From contig DASRSS010000034.1 in NCBI GenBank assembly GCA_035656335.1, positions 1 to 30,191 of the forward strand: DNA of 30,191 bases. Reading direction: 5' to 3'. Below, piece by piece: positions 23,016 to 29,019 of the stretch. The position numbers were made by a program, and so were the translations under genes. Below the pieces are notes generated by a model. It searched no databases. It was not told the origin of the DNA and saw only the letters and a list, made by a program, of their open reading frames with translations. Each line of letters opens with the position of its first letter. Within the stretch, counting starts at the first letter, position 1. The DNA comes from DASRSS01 sp035656335 (GTDB lineage Bacteria; Actinomycetota; Actinomycetes; Mycobacteriales; Jatrophihabitantaceae).

Positions 23016-23125
23016 GCGACGGCACCGCGATCCGTTTTGGAGCCGGGGCGGGGCGTCCCCTATGCTGGTGTCCGTCTCCACCGGAGCTAGCATGATGCGG
23101 TTGCGCGTGAACCGCGCGCGACACC

Positions 23126-23198
23126 GCCCTCATCGTCTAGAGGCCCAGGACGCCGCCCTTTCAAGGCGGTAGCACGGGTTCGAATCCCGTTGGGGGCA
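23126..23198 (+). tRNA. tRNA-Glu(TTC)
   Basis: A 73-nt tRNA with acceptor stem GCCCTCA/TGGGGGC (one G-U pair), D-arm TCGTCTAGAGGCCCAGGA, anticodon loop CTTTCAA and T-arm GGGTTCGAATCCC. CCA is not encoded. A possible -10 (TATGCT, 23061-23066) lies upstream. Confidence 0.97.
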
Positions 23199-23212
23199 CT
23201 GCAGTACTCGAT

Positions 23213-23289
23213 GGCCCCGTAGCTCAGTTGGTTAGAGCGCCGCCCTGTCACGGCGGAGGTCGCCGGTTCAAGTCCGGTCGGGGTCGCCA
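23213..23289 (+). tRNA. tRNA-Asp(GTC)
   Basis: A 77-nt tRNA including encoded CCA (23287-23289). The acceptor stem is GGCCCCG/CGGGGTC, the anticodon loop CTGTCAC (anticodon GTC) and the T-arm CGGTTCAAGTCCG. It starts 14 nt after tRNA-Glu and is probably processed from the same transcript. Confidence 0.97.
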
Positions 23290-23316
23290 GCTCTCGCCGC
23301 GGCTCGCCCCGTCGGT

Positions 23317-24123
23317 TCAGCCCAGCCGGATTCCCGCCAGCTGCGTCCCCTGCGCCACCAGCCGCCCCGTCGAATCCCAGACGAAGCAGGCCTCGTCCAC
23401 CCGCTGCGCGTCGATCAGCTGCGCCCGCTGGAGCACCTGCACCGGCCCGGGCGCCGGCAGCGCGCGCACATACACGCTCAGCTCCAGCGTCGGCACCCAG
23501 CCGGACAGCTCGATGTCGAACGTCGCCGGCGGGAAGGCGTCCACCGCGTACAGCAGCGAGATCGGGTCGTACGGCGCGTCCGCGGCCAGTCCCAGCCAGC
23601 CGCGCAGCTCGCCCCGGCCGGTCGGCTTGCCGGCGGCGAAACCGAGCGTCGCGGGGTCGATGCGCAGGTCGACCTCGTCCATGATCGGCACCGGGAAGCC
23701 TGCGGGCGACACGCCCGGCAGCCGCACGCAGCCGTCCATCGGGGCGGCGGACGCCTCGGGCAGCCCGGCGTCCCAGTACGGCTTGGCGTCCGGATCCAGG
23801 TTCGTGACCGTGAACAGCGCGTCGACGCACGAACGGCCGTCCTGCAGCAGCCGGGCGTGCAGCTGGCTCGCCGACCGTCCGGCGCGCAGCACCTCGGCGA
23901 CGATCCGCACCGTCCCGGGTTCGGGCGAGTGCAGGTAGTGCGCGCTGGCCGCGATGACGTGCTGGTGCGGGCTGATCGCGCTCGCCGCACGGCCCATCAT
24001 CGCCAGCAGGTAGCCGCCGTTCGGCTTGCCACCGATCGTCCACTGCGGGTGGACGGACGCCTCGAACGTGCCGGGGCCGGTTTCGGACAGCGCGGTCACG
24101 GTCGCGAAGTCGCTGGAGCTCAC
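23317..24123 (-). CDS. Thioesterase family protein (TesB-like double hotdog)
   Basis: A 268-residue protein with two hotdog domains in the acyl-CoA thioesterase II layout. The first has SVHPQWTIGGKPNGGYLLAM and SAHYLHSPEPGTVRIVAEVL (the YLHSPxPG pattern), then GRSASQLHARLLQDGRSCVD. The second ends FDIELSGWVPTLELSVYVRA and LIDAQRVDEACFVWDSTGRL. Such enzymes hydrolyse acyl-CoA in lipid metabolism; the chain length is unknown. It starts at GTG 24123; the longer frame to 24201 overlaps the promoter area. It is convergent with the tRNA-Asp gene and divergent from the chelatase gene, with 124 nt between those starts. Confidence 0.88.
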   Translation of the reverse strand: MSSSDFATVTALSETGPGTFEASVHPQWTIGGKPNGGYLLAMMGRAASAISPHQHVIAASAHYLHSPEPGTVRIVAEVLRAGRSASQLHARLLQDGRSCVDALFTVTNLDPDAKPYWDAGLPEASAAPMDGCVRLPGVSPAGFPVPIMDEVDLRIDPATLGFAAGKPTGRGELRGWLGLAADAPYDPISLLYAVDAFPPATFDIELSGWVPTLELSVYVRALPAPGPVQVLQRAQLIDAQRVDEACFVWDSTGRLVAQGTQLAGIRLG

Positions 24124-24247
24124 TCGGCCATCAAAACATCCCGGGCCGACACCACGACTTTGCCCCCGTGATGGCTGCTGTACTCCCCGATCTACAGCCA
24201 CTGTGGGGTCAAAGTGCGGGTGCTGGCGGCCCCTTTACTGTGTGCGG

Positions 24248-24922
24248 GTGAGTACGACACCCAGGCTGCTGATCGCCGCGCACGGCACGGAGTCGCCCGT
24301 CGGCTCGGCCACCACCGCCGCGCTGGTCGACGCCGTCGCCGCCGCGGCGCCCGACGTGCCGGTGGAGCTGTGCTTCCTGGACGTGGTCGGCCCCTCGCTC
24401 GCGGAGGCGTTGGAATCCGCCACGCCGACGGTCGTCGTCCCGCTGCTGCTCTCGACCGGCTACCACGTGCAGTCGGACATCCCGGCCGTCGTCGGCCACC
24501 GCGCGGACGTCCGGATCGCCGCGCACCTCGGCCCCGATCCGCTGATCATCTCCGCGCTGGCCGACCGGCTCGGCGGCTCGACGGCCGCGTCCACCGTGCT
24601 CGTCGGCGTCGGCTCGTCCCGCCCGGAGGCACGCCCCGAGCTCGAGGCTGCGGGACGCTCGCTGGCCGCGCGCCTGGGCCGTCCGGTCACGGCGCTGACG
24701 CTGTTCGAGGACGTTCGCGGCACGCTGCTGAGCCGGCCGCAGCCGGTCGAGGTCGCCACGTACCTGCTCGCCGAGGGCGAGTTCTACACCCGGCTCCGCG
24801 CGGCCGCCGACGGCCTCGCGCCGGTCGCTCCTCCGCTGGGTGCGCATCCGGACCTGATCCGGCTGGTGCTCGACCGTTACCTGGCCGCGCTCGACGACAG
24901 TGCGCCTCGGACGGTCCGGTAG
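24248..24922 (+). CDS. Sirohydrochlorin chelatase-like protein (CbiX/SirB type)
   Basis: A 224-residue class II chelatase-like protein. It opens LLIAAHGTESPVGSATTAAL, carrying the His that coordinates metal in CbiX. A second repeat-like half holds LSTGYHVQSDIP with the other metal-site His, and VLVGVGSSRPEARPELEAAG. The C-terminus YLLAEGEFYTRLRAAADGLA followed by APPLGAHPDLIRLVLDRYLA is the conserved end of actinobacterial chelatases. It would insert Fe2+ or Co2+ into sirohydrochlorin for siroheme or cobalamin. No other porphyrin genes are nearby. GTG 24248 was chosen; TACTGT (24236-24241) 6 nt before it suggests a leaderless message. Confidence 0.88.
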   Translation: MSTTPRLLIAAHGTESPVGSATTAALVDAVAAAAPDVPVELCFLDVVGPSLAEALESATPTVVVPLLLSTGYHVQSDIPAVVGHRADVRIAAHLGPDPLIISALADRLGGSTAASTVLVGVGSSRPEARPELEAAGRSLAARLGRPVTALTLFEDVRGTLLSRPQPVEVATYLLAEGEFYTRLRAAADGLAPVAPPLGAHPDLIRLVLDRYLAALDDSAPRTVR

Positions 24923-24967
24923 ACTGCTCCCTCAGTGCTCGGGCAGCCCCTGCGCGGCACTGGGTAC

Positions 24968-25044
24968 GGCCAGGTAGCTCAGCTGGTACGAGCGACCGCC
25001 TGAAAAGCGGTAGGTCGGCGGTTCGATCCCGCCCCTGGCCACCA
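24968..25044 (+). tRNA. tRNA-Phe(GAA)
   Basis: A 77-nt tRNA with encoded CCA (25042-25044). The acceptor stem is GGCCAGG/CCTGGCC, the anticodon loop CTGAAAA (anticodon GAA) and the T-arm GCGGTTCGATCCCGC. Its 3' 39 nt are repeated at 26219-26257, so the gene carries the left end of an insertion and stays functional because the shared segment rebuilds its 3' end. Confidence 0.97.
25006..25044 (+). repeat. Left attachment repeat (tRNA-Phe 3' end)
   Basis: Thirty-nine bases from the anticodon stem to the CCA end of tRNA-Phe are identical to 26219-26257. Identity stops on both sides (different bases at 25005 and 25045), as expected of att sites made by site-specific integration into a tRNA gene. 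Confidence 0.88.
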
Positions 25045-25211
25045 AGCACCACGTCCACTTCTAGCCACCGACCCGTTGACGAGGTTTCACATTCGGCCGG
25101 TCAAGATGTCGGCTCCGATGCGTCCGGCCTCGGGCGGATTTCACCCTGGCAGCTCAATCGATCGTCGACGTGTTGGCCGCAATCTCACAAAGAGAGAGAC
25201 GAGGGGGTTTT

Positions 25212-25851
25212 GTGGCGGACATCTACAGCACGCCGATCCTCACCGGCCCGCGAAACCGCTCGATATCTTCAGATGCCGGAGAGCACTCTCGACCGCTGGC
25301 TGGCGACTTCCGACCACAACCAGCTCGTGCATGCCGTGACGCCTGAGCGTCGCGGCTGGCCGCGTGTACCGTTCGTGGGTGTCATTGAAGCTTATGTACT
25401 TCGCGCCCTGCGTGATCTCGGCATGCGGTTCCAAGAGATCCACCGCGCGGCAGAGCTAGTGCGCGAGGAGTTCGATGATCCGTACGCCCTTGCCAGGACG
25501 CGGATCGCAACAGATGGCCTGAACCTGTTCGTGCGGCTTGCCGATGAATCGCTGGTCCACGCTATGACGCGACAGGTCGCGATCCGTGAAGTTCTGGCGG
25601 AGAACCTGCGCTTCATCGACTGGGGGGCCGACGGGACAGCTACTCGCTTACACCTTCGACATTTCTCCCCGGCCGCAGACGTAATCATCGATCCACGCTT
25701 CGGTTGGGGCTCGCCGGTCATGGCAGACTCGAAAGTCAAGGTGTCCGACATCGTAAGCCTGTGGAAGGCTGGCGAACGCATTAGCACTGTCGCCGAGGAA
25801 TACGGCATGAGCGTCGATGTCATCGAGGATGTCCTCCGCCAGGCAGCCTGA
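25212..25851 (+). pseudogene. VapB45-like antitoxin (HTH + DUF433), frameshifted
   Basis: The reading starts at GTG 25212 with GAGGGGG upstream: VADIYSTPILTG. One extra C within 25247-25249 (GGCCCGCG where GGCCGCG is expected) breaks the frame, and the protein resumes as ETARYLQMPESTLDRWLATS in the next frame. The remaining ~200 residues are continuous: an N-terminal MerR-like HTH, a middle region (VPFVGVIEAYVLRALRDLGM) and a C-terminal DUF433 domain (IIDPRFGWGSPVMADSKVKV, SLWKAGERISTVAEEYGMSV). This is the VapB45 layout, a DNA-binding antitoxin. An ATG at 25273 could start a shorter product missing part of the HTH. A sequencing error is the main alternative. Confidence 0.7.
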
Positions 25852-26220
25852 GTTCTTCTGGATCGCAGTCTGGGGAAGATCACGGCGGCCAGACTGCGCG
25901 CAGCTGGGCACACGGTGCATTTGATCGCCGAGTTATACGAGAACGATGCGAAAGACGTACCGGACGAAGAGTGGATCGAAAACGGCTGTCGCCGCGGCTG
26001 GACCTTGCTCACGAAGGACAAGCGCATCCGTTACCGAGCGAGCGAACTGGCGGCACTTGACGGCTGCCTCTTTTGCCTGGCGGACGGAAACGCCTCGATC
26101 GAGACGATGGCAAACAGCTTCCTGGCAGCTATGCCTCGGATACTCCGGGCCATCGGCCGTGATAACGCCGGCTTCTGGCATGTGTATATGGACGGGTCCA
26201 TCAAGCGCATGTGGCCGTAG
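25829..26220 (+). pseudogene. VapC45-like PIN-domain toxin, frameshifted
   Basis: The likely start is ATG 25829, overlapping the antitoxin end by 23 nt: MSSARQPEFF. One C appears missing near 25858 (TTCTTCTGG where TTCTTCCTGG is expected). The protein continues in another frame as LDRSLGKITAARLRAAGHTV, then YENDAKDVPDEEWIENGCRR, GWTLLTKDKRIRYRASELAA and NAGFWHVYMDGSIKRMWP. The acidic residues of LLDRS, VPDEEW and LTKDKRIRYR correspond to the PIN nuclease pocket of VapC45-type RNases. The first usable in-frame start after the break (GTG 25915) would remove the catalytic Asp. Stop is TAG 26218-26220. Confidence 0.68.
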
Positions 26221-26257
26221 CGGTAGGTCGGCGGTTCGATCCCGCCCCTGGCCACCA
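26219..26257 (+). repeat. Right attachment repeat (partial tRNA-Phe copy)
   Basis: A perfect 39-bp copy of the tRNA-Phe 3' end that lacks the 5' half, so it cannot fold as a tRNA. It marks the chromosomal side of the insertion. The toxin gene stop codon (26218-26220) shares its first two bases. Confidence 0.88.
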
Positions 26258-26340
26258 GTCTGGATTCGGTGATCGTCCACCCTCCCTCTATCCGTGCGCC
26301 CAGCGGCGCGCACCCCTTCCCGTGACGGCTGCCCTGACCT

Positions 26341-26362
26341 AAACTGCAACACGTTTCAGTTT
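26341..26362. promoter_or_regulatory. TetR-type palindrome upstream of the GMC gene
   Basis: A 22-bp palindrome, symmetrical at 18 of 22 positions, has outer half-sites AAACTG and CAGTTT and inner AAC/GTT separated by 2 bp. The AACnnGTT core resembles operators of TetR-family lipid and steroid regulators. It lies 38 nt before the GMC start. No matching regulator gene is in the window. Confidence 0.55.
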
Positions 26363-26400
26363 GCGGGCCGCTGGCCCCATGCCACAGGCAGGTGTCGCAG

Positions 26401-28002
26401 ATGGACCGAAGCTTCGACTACATCGTGGTGGGCGCTGGCAGCGCGGGCGCGATCATCGCCAGGCGGCTGTCCGAGTCCGGCGCGTCCGTCGCACTGATCG
26501 AGGCCGGCCGGCGCGACAACACCCAGCTCTCGCGCAAGCCCGGCATGATCGGCCCGCTGCACAGCGTCCCGCAGCTGAAGAAGATGCTCAGCTGGGACCA
26601 CTACACCGTCCCGCAGCACAACGCGCTCGACCGCAAGATCCCGCAGACGCACGGCAAGGTGCTCGGCGGGTCCAGCGCGATCAACGGCATGGTGTTCGTC
26701 CGCGGCAACCACAAGAACTTCGACGACTGGGCCGCCGAGGGCAACACCGGCTGGAGCTTCGCGGACGTGCTGCCCAGCTTCAAGCGGTTCGAGACGTTCG
26801 AGGACGGTGACAACGCGTTCCGCGGCGGCTCCGGCCCGATCAAGGTCACCCGCCCGCGCGAGATCACGCCCGCGTCCGAGAGCTTCATGGAGGCGTTCGC
26901 CGAGACGGCCGGCGTGAAAAAGCTGGACGACTACAACGGCGAGAGCCAGGAGGGTGTCTCGCTGTTCCAGCAGAGCAACGCCGGCGGCCTGCGCTACAGC
27001 ACGGCGGTCGGCTACCTCGACGGACGCGGCTCGAACCTGACCGTGCTGCCCAAGACGCACGTCGCCCGCGTGGTGATCGAGAACAACCGCGCGACCGGTG
27101 TCGAGATCCTCACCAAGGCCGGCCGCGAGACGTTGCGCGCGCAGCGCGAGGTGATCGTCAGTGGCGGCGTGTTCGGCTCGCCGCACGTGCTCATGCTGTC
27201 GGGCATCGGCCCGGCCGATCACCTGCGCAGCCTCGACATCGACGTCGTCGCCGACCTGCCCGTGGGCGACAACCTCCACGACCACCTGTTCGTCCCGATG
27301 ACGTTCGCGATGCCGACCGGCATCCACCGTCCGAACCCGATCTACTTCGGGCGCGCGTACATGCGCGAGAGCATGCGCTCCGGAAGCACGTGGCTGGGCC
27401 GCAGTGTCTTCGAGATCGTCGCGTTCGCGCGCACCCCGCAGGCCGTCGACATCCCGGACCTGCAGATCCACGTGCTGCCCTGGAGCTACCCGTCGCCCAA
27501 CCAGGACGCCCCGATCCGGCACAAGCCCGACCCTCGCCGCGCGCTGACGATCATGTCCACGCTGATCTACCCGAAGAGCCGCGGCACGTTCCGGCTCTCG
27601 TCCGCCGACCCGCTGGCCGCGCCGCTGATCGACCCGAACTACCTGGCCGAGCAGTCGGACGTGGACGTGCTCGTCGACGGCATGCAGTTGATCCGCGAGA
27701 CGATGGCGAACAAGGTGATCGCCGGCGGCATCGAGGTCGAGGTCTCGCCCGGTCCGCAGTACCCGGACCGCGCCGCGCTCGCCAAGGAGGTCCGCAACCG
27801 CGCGACGACCGTGTACCACCCGGTCGGCACCTGCCGCATGGGCGTGGACGAGCGCGCGGTCGTGGACCCGTCGCTCAAGGTGCACGGCGTCGACGGCCTG
27901 CGCGTGGCGGACGCGTCCATCATGCCGAGCATCGTCGGCGGCAACACCAACGCCGCGTCCATGATGATCGGCGAGCGTGCCGCGGAGCTCATCCTCGGCT
28001 GA
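26401..28002 (+). CDS. GMC-family FAD oxidoreductase (choline dehydrogenase-like)
   Basis: A 533-residue glucose-methanol-choline oxidoreductase. The ADP-binding fold is FDYIVVGAGSAGAIIARRLS with the ribose-binding Glu in LIEAGR. GMC signature 1 is GKVLGGSSAINGMVFVRGNH and signature 2 is SGGVFGSPHVLMLSGIGP. The C-terminal catalytic part has YHPVGTCRMG (active-site His) and VADASIMPSIVGGNTNAASM with the second conserved residue as Asn. It oxidises an alcohol to an aldehyde with FAD; the substrate is unknown. I chose ATG 26401, with AGG 8 nt upstream. GTG 26392, three codons earlier, is possible. It is a single gene with its own operator and terminator. Confidence 0.93.
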   Translation: MDRSFDYIVVGAGSAGAIIARRLSESGASVALIEAGRRDNTQLSRKPGMIGPLHSVPQLKKMLSWDHYTVPQHNALDRKIPQTHGKVLGGSSAINGMVFVRGNHKNFDDWAAEGNTGWSFADVLPSFKRFETFEDGDNAFRGGSGPIKVTRPREITPASESFMEAFAETAGVKKLDDYNGESQEGVSLFQQSNAGGLRYSTAVGYLDGRGSNLTVLPKTHVARVVIENNRATGVEILTKAGRETLRAQREVIVSGGVFGSPHVLMLSGIGPADHLRSLDIDVVADLPVGDNLHDHLFVPMTFAMPTGIHRPNPIYFGRAYMRESMRSGSTWLGRSVFEIVAFARTPQAVDIPDLQIHVLPWSYPSPNQDAPIRHKPDPRRALTIMSTLIYPKSRGTFRLSSADPLAAPLIDPNYLAEQSDVDVLVDGMQLIRETMANKVIAGGIEVEVSPGPQYPDRAALAKEVRNRATTVYHPVGTCRMGVDERAVVDPSLKVHGVDGLRVADASIMPSIVGGNTNAASMMIGERAAELILG

Positions 28003-28003
28003 T

Positions 28004-28053
28004 GATCAGTACCCCCGCAGCCACAGCGAAATGCGGCCACGGGGGTACTGATC
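28004..28053. terminator. Bidirectional hairpin between convergent genes
   Basis: Perfect 14-bp arms (28004-28017 with 28040-28053; GATCAGTACCCCCG and its complement) enclose a 22-nt loop. It sits right after the GMC stop and just past the end of the convergent VOC gene, so it can end both transcripts. There is no T-run. Confidence 0.7.
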
Positions 28054-28062
28054 TGGGACAGG

Positions 28063-28479
28063 TCAGGGCTGGTGCGACAGCTGCACGATCCGGAAGTGGT
28101 TGCCGAACGGATCGCGCGCGCCGCAGTCGATGCCGTAGGGCTGCTGCGTCGGCTCCTCGGTGAACTCGACCCCGCGGTCGCGCAGCGTCTCGTACGTCTT
28201 CTGGCAGTCGTCGGTGGTGAGGCCGAACGTGAAGCCGGTCGCGCCCTTGGTGACGAGCTCACGCGTCTGGCGCCCCGACTCCTCGTCCATGCCGGGCGGC
28301 CCGGGCAGCTCCAGCAGGATCTCGCGGGACGGATCCCCCGGCACCCGCACGGTCAGCCAGCGCATCGCGCCGAAGTCGACGTCCGCGCTGAGCTCCAGGC
28401 CCAGCTTGTTGACGTAGAAGTCCAGCGCCTCGTCCTGGTCGAGCACGAACACGTGCGACATGTTGATGTGGTTGTACAT
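28063..28479 (-). CDS. VOC-family (glyoxalase/dioxygenase-fold) protein
   Basis: A 138-residue vicinal-oxygen-chelate protein. Two beta-alpha-beta-beta-beta modules are visible: NHINMSHVFVLDQDEALDFY, VNKLGLELSADVDFG and MRWLTVRVPGD in the first; GFTFGLTTDDCQKTYETLRD, RGVEFTEEPTQQPYGIDCG and ARDPFGNHFRIVQL in the second. It could be a lyase, dioxygenase or resistance-type binding protein. ATG 28479 has GGAGG at good distance. It lies 74 nt downstream of the araC gene on the same strand; a TAGCGT -10-like box (28517-28512) in the gap may give a separate promoter. Confidence 0.92.
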   Translation of the reverse strand: MYNHINMSHVFVLDQDEALDFYVNKLGLELSADVDFGAMRWLTVRVPGDPSREILLELPGPPGMDEESGRQTRELVTKGATGFTFGLTTDDCQKTYETLRDRGVEFTEEPTQQPYGIDCGARDPFGNHFRIVQLSHQP

Positions 28480-28553
28480 CGGATACCTCCGGTCGTCGTG
28501 GCGTTGCAGTCACGCTAGAACCGGCGGGCATCGCGGCGCTTATCCGAAACTGC

Positions 28554-28934
28554 TCAATCCCGCCGCCCGATCGGACGCGTCCACGACATCGAGAAGCACG
28601 TCGGCGCGGGCGCGCTCACGCTGTGCTCGCGGTACTCCGACGGCGACTGGCCGACGATCTGCCGGAAGGTCCGGCTGAACGTGCCCAGGCTGGTGAAGCC
28701 CACGAGCATGCACACGTCGGTCACGCTGCGCGGCGTCTCGCGCAGCAGGAACATCGCGCGCTCGACGCGCCGCCGCTGCAGGTACCGGTGCGGGGTCTCG
28801 CCGAACGTGTCGCGGAACAGGCGGCTGAAGTGCGCCGGCGACACGTGCGCGATCCGGGCCAGTGTCGGAACGTCCAGCGGCTCGACGAAGCTGCGGTCCA
28901 TCGCGTCGCGGGCCCGGAGCAGCCGCCGGTTCAT
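28554..28934 (-). CDS. Small AraC-family regulator (DNA-binding domain only)
   Basis: A 126-residue protein consisting essentially of the AraC DNA-binding domain. The first HTH is LDVPTLARIAHVSPAHFSRL, then FRDTFGETPHRYLQRRRVER. The second HTH is SVTDVCMLVGFTSLGTFSRT followed by FRQIVGQSPSEYRE. There is no ligand-binding domain, so it may act with a partner or constitutively. I chose ATG 28934 (MNRRLLRARDAMD), the usual opening of this VOC-linked type; GTG 28955 would add seven residues. The two dyads upstream (28960-29005) are good candidates for its own binding sites. The C-terminal 25 residues are unconserved. Confidence 0.88.
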   Translation of the reverse strand: MNRRLLRARDAMDRSFVEPLDVPTLARIAHVSPAHFSRLFRDTFGETPHRYLQRRRVERAMFLLRETPRSVTDVCMLVGFTSLGTFSRTFRQIVGQSPSEYREHSVSAPAPTCFSMSWTRPIGRRD

Positions 28935-28959
28935 CTCTTCCGCCGCCGTCCGCACGGCG

Positions 28960-29005
28960 TGAATCCTAGATTCACCGCGCTCCAGGGCGGTGAATCCAGG
29001 ATTCA
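28960..29005. promoter_or_regulatory. Tandem dyads upstream of the araC gene
   Basis: Two perfect 15-bp inverted repeats, TGAATC-CTA-GATTCA (28960-28974) and TGAATC-CAG-GATTCA (28991-29005), are spaced 31 bp start to start, about three helix turns. The arms are identical in both. They lie between the efflux gene end and the araC start, and the position fits cooperative control of the araC-VOC pair. Confidence 0.65.
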
Positions 29006-29019
29006 GGCGGGAAGAGAGG

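Larger units (their letters stand above)
25006..26257 (+). mobile_element. tRNA-Phe-bounded mini-island carrying only a toxin-antitoxin pair
   Basis: A 1,174-bp insert lies between two perfect 39-bp direct repeats of the tRNA-Phe 3' end. Inside are a 167-bp leader (25045-25211) with no gene that I can see, a VapB45-like antitoxin gene and a VapC45-like toxin gene, both frameshifted. No integrase, excisionase or replication gene is present, so it is either the last residue of a larger integrative element or a non-autonomous cassette moved by a recombinase from elsewhere. Base composition is lower in GC than the flanks. The toxin stop TAG overlaps the first two bases of the right repeat. Confidence 0.75.

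Noticed and set aside
24214..25211. A long frame joining the chelatase region to the antitoxin
   Set aside because: It runs through the chelatase in the wrong frame and through tRNA-Phe; only the part after ~25250 has antitoxin similarity.
25240..25860. Programmed ribosomal frameshifting in both TA genes
   Set aside because: I see no slippery heptamer or downstream pseudoknot. Loss by indel or sequencing error is simpler, although slippage at the C-run is not excluded.
25006..26257. CRISPR array or transposon as explanation of the repeat
   Set aside because: Only two repeat copies exist, they are direct rather than terminal inverted, and they match a tRNA end, so tRNA integration is the better explanation.
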